64,000 nucleotides of DNA, taken from NCBI GenBank assembly GCA_004431415.1, contig QPMI01000439.1, forward strand, positions 310,001 to 374,000, read 5' to 3'. Each line of letters starts with the position of its first letter. Position 1 is the stretch's first letter. The DNA comes from Cyanophora paradoxa (taxonomy: Eukaryota > Glaucocystophyceae > Cyanophorales > Cyanophoraceae). This document shows, in pieces, positions 22,298 through 33,078 of the stretch. The position numbers and the translations under genes were made by a program. The notes beneath the pieces are model-generated. The model saw only the letters and a program-made list of their open reading frames with translations, had not been told where the DNA came from and made no database searches.

Positions 22298-25200
22298 TCA
22301 TGAGCCTGTACTCTTGCAACGTCGCTCGTAAATTGAAAGCTTCGATCTTCGCGCATTGCTCTGGAGTGAGGTCTTTGACGTTGTGGTAGTCACACCAGAG
22401 TTGTGACGCCTGTGCGCGTGATTGTGATCATGAGGTTTTGCGCACACCGACATCACTGGCATTCGCAAGGATACCTGGAGCTCTTTCAACGCTTCGGCAT
22501 ACTTTCCATAGTATATGTGCTCGTGAAACTTTTTGAAGCCCTGTGAATGCAAAATGTTGAATGATTCAAGTACCTGCAAGAGCACCAGCAAAGCTATAAA
22601 GCGAGCGAACCTTGTACTTTTTTTCTCCTGTATATGTGCAAAAATCAGTTGCACATGCGAAAACTCAGCATTCGTCAGGTTGCAATTGCAAAACAAAACA
22701 GTGAAAACAGCGAAATCAATAGGATGCAGATGCGCACCTAATTGAAATTGCATGTCAACGAGAGCCTCCCTTATATTCGGCGGCATAACCATCCAACGAT
22801 CTTCGTAACTGAATTTCTGTCCGGATGCTGTTTGAAGCTGTACTGTAGCGGCTGCTCGGATTGCTTCGGGCAACTGGTAATGAAAGATCTGACCATGGAC
22901 GACAACGAAACCGATCATGAGATCGGCACTGATCGCAAAACTCAATCTCACATCAGCCGCAATACCTTTATAGCTTGTTCCGCCGTGATGGTCGCAGTTT
23001 TCGCCTTCCAGTCATTAATTAACTTCGAGGCGGCCTCCTTTGGAACGCCCAATGCATTCATGACCGTACCGACAGCGGAAGGGTCGTCGATGTTGAATCC
23101 GACACTGTCGTAATACATGAAATAATGTTATATATAATTATATATGCGCGCGTGTTGCGAATATTTGATTGCACCCGATGGTCCAGACGTTTTTGGTGTC
23201 TTTGTACGCTTGTAATCTGATACCCTCGCTCGCTAATTTTCTTGCAATGAGTCGTTCATCAAACGATGTTCTCTTAGCATCGAAAGAGCCTGTAGTGCAC
23301 TTGCCGCTGCTGCAATATCCCGTCGGACAATCCCTCTGCAACGCCAAGATAAACTTGCGAAGTTCCTCTGCGAGGTTCTATAGCATAATATAGAAATACA
23401 AGTGCCATACGTCTTCAGAACATCCACTTTTGCACTGTCCCTCGCTGCAAGCGAACTGAAGCCGCTTCTCAATTTCAACCAAATAAAGCACTGAAGATTA
23501 TAAGGAGCTACCTGTGTGTAGGGATGGCCCCTGTTGCAGTCTTTTGAGCTCGAACAGGTTTCGCCCTGCTTTGCCACACATTGGCCATTGGAGCAAACTG
23601 GCCGAGTTGAAGGGCAATCGACGTCCTTTCGGCAACCCTGCATGCATAATCCATATCGCTTCCCGGCATTGTCGCCAGTCGCCGGCATTGTGGGGTCTTT
23701 CGGCCGCGGTCCTCCAACAAGGCAGAAACGCTCATTCGCGGACCCTGAATTGAATAATTTCCGGTCGATATCGATCGCTGATATATGTACCGACAGAGCT
23801 TACCTCCGCAGGCAGCATCGTCTAAGCAGTCGCGTGGTACGCAGACTTGGTTTCTGCAGCGCATGCCGAGCTTGCAGTTCTGCGCAGGGAAGAAAATCAT
23901 TTTTGCATGCAGTTTCATCACTGGTACAGGTAGATTGCGTCAATTCGCTCACTTCGTCCTTGTTGCACTTGTTGATGAGACATTTGCCATCTTCAGCGAG
24001 AATGCTTCTACGGCCGCGGGTCGAAGTCCGATCGCAAATCCTACTTTCTGCCGGTCTCCAACTGGGGTTCTGAGAAACGACACTTCCGGGAATGCCTGAA
24101 CACTCCGAGTCCGTTGCGCATCCCTCCCCGGGCTTTTTAGCAGCGCATTTTGCACCGTCCGGCTGGTCGATCGCGAGACAATTTTTCAGACAAGCGCATA
24201 AATAGTAATAATATTAATATGCATATATATAAGTAAGTATATACACTGTACATGTACATGCATACCAGACGAACGCAGTAGCCACTTGCACAATCAGAGT
24301 TGGATGAACACTCCGGTGGAGAGCTGAAATCCGCATTTACGGAGATAACACTGGACCAAGCCGCCCCGGTCGGCTTTGAGAACGCAGCACCAGTTGCAGA
24401 GCTGTCCGACGCGGAAAGGTACCCATACTCCATGGCGAGCGTTTTCTCCTGGCCACGAGCGATGGTGAGGGCGTAACCTACGCCGATCGGGCTATAGCCA
24501 GCGCCTCCGCTGCTGCCGCTGCTGCCGCTGGAGTATGGCGAGTTTGCTGTGCTATATAGACCGACTCGAAACTTGTATGTCCCGGAGAGCATCTGATTGC
24601 TCGATGCGTAGAAGTGCTCAACACCTGGTGTCGACGCATTCGATGAACAGGAAACATGAACTGGTAAGAAACATTGAAAAGGGATGATTACCAGGACCGC
24701 AAGTGTCGTCCATATCCAAAAACCCGTACTGAGAGTATGTCCTTTGCCAGAACACGTGATCTCCGTTCGGCAGCAGAGTGTGGAGGTCAACGTCTGTGCA
24801 AGTCGCAGACCTGGGCGTGTTTAACTTAGTTTTTTCTAAAGATTAAATGCACATGTCAACACCAAAATGTGCTGGCACCAGCTCAGAGTTGCAACCAGAG
24901 CAATTTCAGGAATGTCAGCCTTTATCTCTGCTTTGTACGACGCACCCCAACCGAACGCTGACTTGACGCCCGCAAGCCCATAATTGTTCGAATCGACATC
25001 GATATCTTCTGTTGAAGCGAGATCTAGAAGGAAACGCGAGCGACGAAGTCTTGCTTCAAATTGTTCGAAGTTCAAAACCAGATCTGTAAGATTTGAATTT
25101 CCCGCAATGCTGCTCTCATTGAGTAGCCTCCAGATCCGTGAGATGCGTTCAACAGACGGAATTCTAACAGGCAGAAGATCGTTGGCGACAGCCTCCGGTG

Positions 25201-28129
25201 ATCCTGATGCAATTATACGAATCTGGATTTGCGTGCAAAAACGCATCATGATCAGTGCTTCCTATAAAAAGCAAAAAGTATCCCATATATATCTAAATAA
25301 CTGCTCTCGCCTTGTTAACGCCTCTTGATAGCTCCGTAACCAGCGCTCTAAATTCGCCCGTCGAAGTGTCGTACGACAGCACAGTTTGTTTCCGCAGTTT
25401 ATTTTGCGCGCTTGCAACGAAAACCTGCATGCCACCCGCAGTCGGACAGTCGCGTGCGATTGATATCGATCGCTACATGCACAGAATTTGAAGGTGCACC
25501 TCAATATTAAGGGGCAGTCGACTGGACATTGAGCCATCCAAGAGTGATACAATGCCTGAGATTTCATATGTAGCCTGGTTTCGGACCGATATTCTCGTGG
25601 TAACCGTTGGAAAGAATGAAGAAGACGCGACCGAGTAGCCGTTGATTTTAATATCTGTGAACAATATGCAAATAGAGCCTTAACGAGGGAAAGGCTCGAG
25701 CGCGCGCGCTGTATACGCACTGATCGAGCTGTCAACTTTTAATGACGTCGAAACGTCTGTAGTTGGGATATCCAGCTGAGTTGCTTGCACGAGCAAAGCT
25801 AGGAGATCTTCAGATGATATACGAAATAAGTCACGAGAAATCACCTGGCCATGGCGATCGCACGGTCGACGTCAATAGATCAATTCGCTTCAAATTTAGC
25901 TATAGATCTAGCTAGGACAAGCGTAATTTCTAAGCGCGTTGACAAACACTGACCAGAAAGTCCGAATAGTTTCCGTTTCCGTAAGAGAGCGACCTGTTCT
26001 CAACGTGCACGTACACGTTCACTGGCCGAGAGCCCACTTTAGGATCGTACGCCAAGAAGCACTGGCACTCTCTCTCGAAAGCGTAGACGAGGATTGCGTG
26101 CCCGGATCTGCACAGGTCCAGGGAGACCCATGATGGGGTACTGTTGAATCCGACCCACTCCGTTTGGTTGTAATTGGCGTTGGAACTTACGTTCGCAGTG
26201 GTCCGGGAAACATTCCAAAAGCGGGATTGAGTGTCGGCTTTCGAATCCGCGATCCAGAGCAGCTGGGGACTCTCGGAAATCTGAAGTGACTGCAGCAGCG
26301 TATCGAACGTCCGATTCTTGTTTGCTTGGACGAAGGTCTCGACAAAAACGTCTGTTGCCGACAGCCTGTGCGTGGACATAATATATTAATCACGGATAAA
26401 GAAGATAATAATGAGGACTTCGATAAATGTGCAGTTATAAAAATAATAATTACATCGCTCACTTTGTCTGCAACAAAAATGCTACCTCCTCGAATGCGTT
26501 GTTTGGGAGAGCATCTCGTAGTGCCATTCGAAACACGGGGTGCGTCCTGTTTAAAGCCGAGCGCCTAGCAGCGAAGTGCCACTGGGTCAAAATAGATGAT
26601 AAGCTCGCCAAAAACGTATCGTTTGTCGTGAAGTCGAGTGAATGTAGGAGCGGATCGAATTCTGTGTTTATTGTAACTTCAATCGGTGACAAGGGCCTGC
26701 ACATGATAAATTAAATCTCGATTGCGATCTAATTCGAGCTCAATATAAACGCACGAGCTCGATCTTAACCTCCTAGAGCTGATGCTCTCAGGCTGCATTG
26801 ACGTCGTGTTCGATGAGAACACAAGAATTCTAGAGGTTGAGAAGACTGATGTGGTACGCAGCCCGCCCTGCTGATCTATTGGGAGCTGCGGTACGGTCAT
26901 AATCATGCGAATTCAATGATTCACGATCAGTGCCAGCTGCAGTTGAAGCGAAGATAGCATGTGAAATAAAATGAAGGACTAACTTGGTTGATGGCTCCAG
27001 TCACGTTATCGAGAGTGAACATGATGACTGGCCGAATCCAAATGCAAGTTTAGATCAAATAGGCGTGCGATTGTAAGGTTTTGATCATAACTAACAGGTT
27101 TTCACGGACCATTGGCAGCCTCTATTGCAGGGGGCAAAGAGATTTGCAACGGTTGCTCAAGATGTGCCCCGTTCGCCGCAAATGCAGAAACTGTGCAGCG
27201 ATATATAGCGTAAGTAGAAACGTTTCGGGGATCACGATCAGCAGTCGAGGCTCACCACTAGATGGCTTCACGGTCACGTCCATTATTCCTTCCAGCGCAA
27301 CGCCAGCAACTGAACGCGCGCTGCGTATCGCCGAGCCCGGGATAAACGAGACGCTGATGTCTGCCGACTCTCCGGCGGGGACTGCGTTTGGACCGGCGCT
27401 GATGGAAACCGGACCGATGTTTGGAATATCCAGAATGAAATCGAACTCGGAACCGGCTGGAACGGCTGTCGGCCTCTGAAGGACTTCTTGAGCGCTCGAG
27501 TTGATCAGGAGGTCTCCGATTCGCTGCACGACTACGTATTCCGATACCACGCATGCGCATATGCAAGTCATGATCCGATGATCACACAAATATTTATATC
27601 GAACTTTAATTTACAATTGCAAGGCGCGGCCGCGTGCGCACCACCATTAGGAGCCAGGGGGCTCGCGGTTGGCGTAGCTATAGGCAGCATTGTTGGCGTT
27701 GCCGTGGCAGATGGCGAAAGCGATGGCGATGGCGTGGGAGTACTAGGAACTACTAGTGGCGTGGGAGATGCGGTTGGAGTTGCCTCCGAGGTCGCGTTCA
27801 CGATTGCCACCGCCGGCGCCACTGTAGGCGGCCGCGGGTCCTCTGAGCCCTTGTTCCTGCCCAAGACGACTCCCTGCATATATACAATTGCAATAAGATA
27901 TCATGTAAGGCGAACGAAAGGCCTAGCTATATATATAGGCTGCACAGCGCGCGGGGGAAGGGCGAACGAGGGGCACAGCAATGGCTACAGCAGCCACCAC
28001 AAAGGCCACCGTGGCAACCGCGATTGTTGTCTTCTTCGTCCATGGCCACTTTGCTAGAGGCTCACGGCCCAATGAACCCGAAGCTTCCTGCGGCGCATAT
28101 ACGTCATACATGCACTGCGGCATGGCCAT
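22298..28129 (-). CDS. Multidomain protein ending in a GH24 lysozyme domain
   Basis: The minus-strand start at 28129 gives a short cytosolic segment and one membrane helix (TTIAVATVAFVVAAVAIAV), then a Ser/Thr/Pro linker and extracellular-looking beta-rich, N-glycosylatable segments. Near 24320-25250 a beta domain reads VDLHTLLPNGDHVFW ... YGFLDMDD ... SGTYKFRVGLYS, like YfaP/DUF2135 domains. Two or three cysteine-rich modules follow (CSSNSDCASGYC, CRKDVDCPSTRPVCSNGQC). The C-terminal domain contains EGIRLQAYKDTKNVWTIG. Its E, D (+9) and T (+15) spacing matches the catalytic triad of T4-type lysozyme, which cleaves peptidoglycan. VGFNIDD, ITAEQAIK and NIREALVDMQFQLG follow. The final exons (below about 22560) do not join cleanly in frame, so the last 60 residues are uncertain. 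The gene is markedly lower in GC than its neighbours but has introns throughout. The middle exons are poorly defined, and it could be two genes. Confidence 0.65.
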
Positions 28130-29216
28130 GGCTATATAATATATGCCTTCGAATTCTAGATCTCGACCCGATGATCGCGAGCTCGCAGCTACGTTTACAT
28201 ATGCATATATATGCTGTGCTGCGTATACTGGACCTGCAGCTGATCATCGGATCTGATCATGAATGTGATATTTACCTTCTCGACATCCACATGGATCTTG
28301 TCAGGATCAGTTGCATGTGAGATCACTGCAACTGGCGCTGACATGAGCCGGCCGCACTACGGCACGCCGCCGCTGAGGCACTGATCGATATTGTGAACGT
28401 TAGCTTCCGAAAGTTTGCCGAGTCGACACTTAAAAGCTTTAACGTTATAATTAACGGAAGCTGCGCATGCACATGCGCACGTGCACGCACGCGCGGACTC
28501 CCGATCCGAGCGAGGTACGGTACGGTCGGTACCTTATAGTAGGCGTTAACGAAGTACTGCTCAGGCCTAGGCCTATGAGTATCATAGTATGTAAAGTGAG
28601 CGGCTGATGACCGCTTGGCTCGAGGGCCGAGCCTTGGAGGTTATAATTACCGTACGCGTAATCATAGACTCATAGTAATTGTCGCGTATATATACGTATA
28701 TACGTATGCGTATTACGAAGTACCGTACTACGGTAGTACGCAGATGGCGCGCCGCGCGCGGCAGACGTCGCCAGACTCGGCATGCGCACTAACTCGGCGG
28801 AGTCGGCAGATCAAAGTCTACCGCGGCCGGCGGTACTGCTACTAGTCTGCTAGAGCCTCGGAGCGGCCGCGGCCGAATTCGGAGCCGCCGAACCACTGTC
28901 TCGCAGCCGCTGAGCCACTGCAGCTGTCAGTGCCTGTCACCCATGGCCACTGACTACAGGCTGCAGCTGCCGCTGCCACTGGGCCAGGCTGAGCACGGGC
29001 CAGTGGCCATGCCATGATCATGATGGTCGGCGTTCAACGGTTGGTCGCCGCATTGGTTGGTCACTGAGTCAGGTCCGTCGACGTCGCGATCGGGCAGGGC
29101 GGAAGACGGTCAGACTCTATTACTACTAGCCTAGTAGGCTAAAAAGTTCTCAGCTGCAGTCAACTTGCTCAGTGGCGCAGTGGACCTAAGTCACCTGACG
29201 GCGCGGTCAGTAACTA

Positions 29217-29288
29217 GTGATCCCCCGATCAGGTGACCGCCGTAATCCCCCGATCAGGTGACCGTCGGTCACCTGATCGGGGGATCAC
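29217..29288. repeat. 23-bp perfect inverted repeat with a third direct copy
   Basis: The sequence at 29217-29239 (GTGATCCCCCGATCAGGTGA then CCG) is exactly complementary to 29266-29288. An 18-bp part recurs in direct orientation at 29247-29264. This could be the remnant of a small hairpin element. Confidence 0.85.
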
Positions 29289-29340
29289 CAATTGCAAATT
29301 AATTACGCGAAACCAATTTATAATTATAATTGCTCGGTGT

Positions 29341-29398
29341 GTCAGGTCGATTCAGGTGACAGTTACTGAGTCAGGTCGATTCAGGTGGCAGTTACTCC
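29341..29398. repeat. 29-bp tandem duplication
   Basis: GTCAGGTCGATTCAGGTGAC plus AGTTACTGA is followed immediately by a second copy with about two substitutions. Confidence 0.75.
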
Positions 29399-30273
29399 GT
29401 GACTGTCACGGTGTCACCTGGTGATGGTCCTGACTGACTCAGTGAGGCTGACTCCTGAGCTCGAGCTCGAGATCCACTAGGCTAGAGTCTGCCAGGCAGG
29501 CCCAGCCTCCCGGCCCAGAGGCCCCAGACTCTGAGACTGGCAGCCTGTAGCAGGCTAACTCCGAGACTCTAGATCTAACTTAGTAAAGCTACCCAGGTAG
29601 CCGGATCGCGACTCGCGAGTAGCCTATAGCTAGGCCTAGTAGGCAATTTAAAACTACCGTAGTACGTACACGGCAATCTACTAAGTTACTATCAGCCGTC
29701 CTACCGTAGTACAGACTACAGCAGTACTGCCGTACTACTAGATACTGCGCAGTGCGCACTGCGCACTGCGGCAGTGCCACGGTGCGCAGTCCGACGTACG
29801 GTCACGCTGAGTCCGACGGTTACCTGATCGATATCATGATTACTGGTACTCATCAGTACTCAGACCGTCGGACTAGTAGCCTAGTAGCTTTATACTCTGA
29901 TAGCTACAAGGCTATAAGCTGGACCGTGCACCGTGGCACCGTGCGGGCCCCAGCGCGAGCAGGCTCGACCAAGGTTGCAGCCGCTCAGTGAAATTCAAAT
30001 GAAAGCTCTCAGCACAACTGAAACGGATCGAGTGCGCATTGATCGCGTAGCCTATAGCTAGTAGTAGAGAGGGCCGAAGTTAACGTTACAAGGGAGGCCG
30101 CTCCTCTTGGGGCAGGGGCGGCCTCGGGGGCGAAGCTAGGGGGGCGGGGCGGGGCGGGGCGGGGCGAAGGGGAGGGAGAGCGGGAGCGGGGAGGGGCGCC
30201 TCTAGCTAGCGGGCTAGCTAGCTAGGTGGCTAGCTATCGCTGCGGGCCCGGGGCCGGCCGGCCCGGCCGCCGG

Positions 30274-32113
30274 CTAGTAGTCGCAGGTGGAGGTGTAGGT
30301 GGTGCCGCCGGCCATGCGGCCGCTGGTGGCGAGCAGGCGCTTGTGGATCTGCGTCGACGGCCGCCCGAACGTCGACTTGATCTGCGAGCGGGCGCGCGGG
30401 GGAAGCGGCGAAGTCGTCAGCGGCAGCGGCGCGGCCGTGTCTCGCTATGAATTCTCTTTTCTTTAAGCAGGAGCCCTAGGCGCTCCGCGCGTCCCCGGCC
30501 CCCAGGCCCCGGCCCCGGCGGACGGACCTTGGGGAGGCCCCAGTACTCGGGGGCGACGGCCGGCTTGGTCACCTCGTAGCTGCCGAACGCCCTGCGCGAG
30601 GAAGGAGAAGGGTCAGGAGGCGAGGAGGCTGAAAAGCTAAACGAGAGGAAAAGCTAGAAGCCGGTGAGATGAGTGAGAGCTAGAAGCCAGTGAGTGAGAA
30701 GCTAGGTCAGAGGGCGAGCGAGGAAGCCATGAAGCTGGGTTAGGGGGCGGCGAAGTTGAATCAAGCTTGGAATCTAGAAATCTGGCGGTGAAGCCAGAAA
30801 TCAAGCTTGGATTCTAGAAAGCTAGAGAGAGCCGCTGCAGCCCGGCCCGCGCCCCGTCTCGCCCCGCTCCGCCGGGCCCCCGATCCGCCCCCGGCGCACT
30901 TGTAGGAGGAGCCGTTGGTGGTGGAGCTATAAAGCTAGGTGGAAGTTAAAGTTCAATCTAGAAATCATGCTTGCAAGCTAAAGTTGAAAATAGGAATCTA
31001 GCTTGGAATCTAGATAGCCAGAGAATCTAGATCGCTAGCGCTGGAGCCGGCGCACTTGTAGGAGGCGCCGTTGGTGGTGGGTTACTAAGAGTTACTACGA
31101 GATTGCGAAGGAGCTAGAAAGCTAGGAGGGCGGTTAACCTAGCAGCAAAGGGCTAGACAGTTAGAGGCTAGGGTTGAATCTAGAATTATACAAGCTTGGA
31201 ATCTAGAAAGCCAGAAAGAACCGCCGGCGCCGGCGCACTTGTAAGAGGCGCCGTTGGTGGTGGTGGTGGCGGGGCGGATGGGCCCCCGGTCGTTCGTCAC
31301 CGCGTGCGTCAGCTGGTTGTTCCACGCGCCCGCGTACCCCGGCACGTTGTGCATGTACTGCGGGGGGGAGGGGGGGAAGGCGGGTCAGCTGCCCGCCACG
31401 TGAACGCAGGGCTGGCTAGCTGGCTAGCTGGCTAGCTGTCGCATTGGAGGGGCCGCCCTCAGAGAAAGAACGCGCAGCCGCCCCGCCCCGCGCCACCCCG
31501 CCGGCGGCTACGCAGGGCATGCTAGCTCAGCCTAGCCGTCGCAAGCCCACTAGAGCCGCCCTCGGAGAGATAGAGCGCGCGGCTAGTGCACGCGTGCGAC
31601 CCGCCCGGTCTGACCCGACCCGCCGCTATGCCTTGACAGCTCGGGCTCGGCTGGTCTCGGCTCGGCCCGGCTCGGCCCGGCTCGGCCCGGCTCAAGGCTG
31701 CAGCGCCGCCGCCCCCGCCGCCGCCCGCGCACCGTGATCCGGAGGTACTTCTTGGTCGTCTCGCGGGACTCGCCGCGGAAGCCGGGGTCGTTCGCCCGCG
31801 GGTTGTCCTCGCTCGACGGCAGGAAGCCGGCGTAGCCTGCGCGCGCGGGGCGCCGGACGTCGGCGGCGGATCAGTCATTGGAAGTCGGAGCCGGCCGGGC
31901 GGAAGCTTAAGCCACGGCGCCGGCGGCGAAGAAATGGACGGACGGACCGGGGATGTGGTAGGTCGTCGACTTCGGCGTCCCGCTGAAGAGGTCGACCGTG
32001 GACGCCTTCAAGCTGATTTCGCGAGGAACGCCCGGCGTCCTTTCTCGGGGGTTCCACCCATACGGACCGAAGTCCAATGTGTAGCTCGGGTTTGTTATCG
32101 ACCCAGGGATAAC
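30274..32113 (-). CDS. Probable ciliary/microtubule-associated small protein
   Basis: Five exons are visible and the first is missing. They read PGSITNPSYTLDFGPYGWNP ... TTYHIPG, then YAGFLPSSEDNPRANDPGF, then HNVPGYAGAWNNQLTHAVTN ... TTNGASYK, then AFGSYEVTKPAVAPEYWGLP, then IKSTFGRPSTQIHKRLLATS ... STCDY and a stop at 30274. Phases agree across each junction. Repeated PGYAG motifs with many Tyr, Pro, Gly and Asn and little hydrophobic core are characteristic of axonemal microtubule inner or surface proteins. That is a resemblance, not an identification of a named family member. The second GYAG motif is split by an intron with donor GTCCGT. The exon ending SYK is followed by a three-unit tandem array (30891-31262) that repeats the exon edge. 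The upstream start lies beyond 32113 and was not found. Confidence 0.6.
30891..31262 (-). repeat. Exon-edge echo array, three units
   Basis: The exon end encoding TTNGASYK plus its donor GTGCGCCGG is at 31230-31262. Near-identical copies lie inside the following intron at 31047-31080 and 30891-30924. The intron sequence after each copy is also related (GCTTGGAATCTAGA motifs), so the unit is roughly 150-180 bp. Confidence 0.85.
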
Positions 32114-33078
32114 CTACCGCGGAAGAGCGTCAGGTCAAGGGGCCGGACGGCTGACGGATCAGGCCCCGCGCTCGGAGCGGCGCAGCGCCGGGGGACTTCA
32201 GAGCATAGCTGAGCATTGCTATCGTTGTGAAAAGCACCTGGGAAGGTAGCTTTTCGCTGTTTGTGTGCGGCAGCCGCTCCGGCATCGATACGACCACTGA
32301 GTCAAGGGCAAGGGCTGCAACCTCGTCGAAACACTGTTCTGAGCAAGGCCTTTTCCTCTGCGCGCTGCGTGCGTGCCCCGCGGCGTGTGCGTCAAATACT
32401 AGTACCAAGTTAGCTGAATGAGAGTTGTTCCCCCCTCGAGGGATACGCTGATTCTGAGGCGCGTGCGCGGACTCCAGCAATTACTGCCCGAAGCACGCCT
32501 CCGACCGCAGCGGGCGCAACTCCCTGACGCAGGATCGTACTTCAGCAGCAGCGTAGGCAGCGCAGCTAAGCGGCCCGCTCCAGATTATCTCCCGGCGCCC
32601 GAACGTGCGGGCGGCTATGTCGGAGCACGCATTCGTGCCGTCGCTCCCTGGGGCGAGCAGTTCGCGCGGCTGCCCCCCCTCCTCCAGTGCATGCATCAGT
32701 AGTTCAGCGGCGCGTGCGCCAGCGACCGCTCGTGCCGCGGTCCAGCCGGAGGCGGCGGCGCGCTCCTCCGCCTCGCGCTGTCCCCAGTCGCTCTGGAGGC
32801 ACGAAGAACAGAGCCAAGCACGCGAGCTTCTCTCCAGCTTCCGATCCCCGGTCTTCGGGTCCACCAGCCCGAGGCTCCGGTTTCAAGTCAACCAGCGCCT
32901 AGCGGGGGAGCCGCGGACATTCCTCGTGAGGGCCATACAAGCGACGTCCAGTCCACAGGATCCGAGCGGCGATCGGGTGCGCTCCGCCCTGAACCTGGGT
33001 CGCACGCCCCCTGCACGTGTCGGAGGGCGCGTGCCCCGCTGCCCAGGCTCACTGCATTCTTCTTTCCCACTTGCGCAG
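32114..33078. other. Unresolved stretch between divergent genes
   Basis: It should contain the missing 5' exons of the ciliary-type gene (-) and of the RUS gene (+). Open readings exist on both strands. The plus strand 32605-32930 is Ser/Ala-rich and transit-peptide-like. The minus strand 32140-32870 has ordinary-looking helices. I could not join either in frame, so none is called. Confidence 0.4.

Larger units (their letters stand above)
28130..30273. other. Intergenic, palindrome-rich
   Basis: No gene was recognised. The region is rich in short self-complementary words (CTGCAG, GATCATGATC, TACCGTAGTA) and small direct and inverted repeats, two of which are listed separately. Around 30140-30170 there is a GGGGC repeat. 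Confidence 0.55.

Noticed and set aside
28131-28145. TATATAAT-like sequence as the promoter of the lysozyme gene
   Set aside because: It lies within about 15 bp of the predicted start codon, too close for a TATA box. TATATA words are common in this AT-richer patch.
32605-32930. Ser/Ala-rich plus-strand reading as a plastid transit peptide of the RUS protein
   Set aside because: The composition fits, but I could not join it in frame through a convincing splice to 33079, and the minus strand is equally readable.
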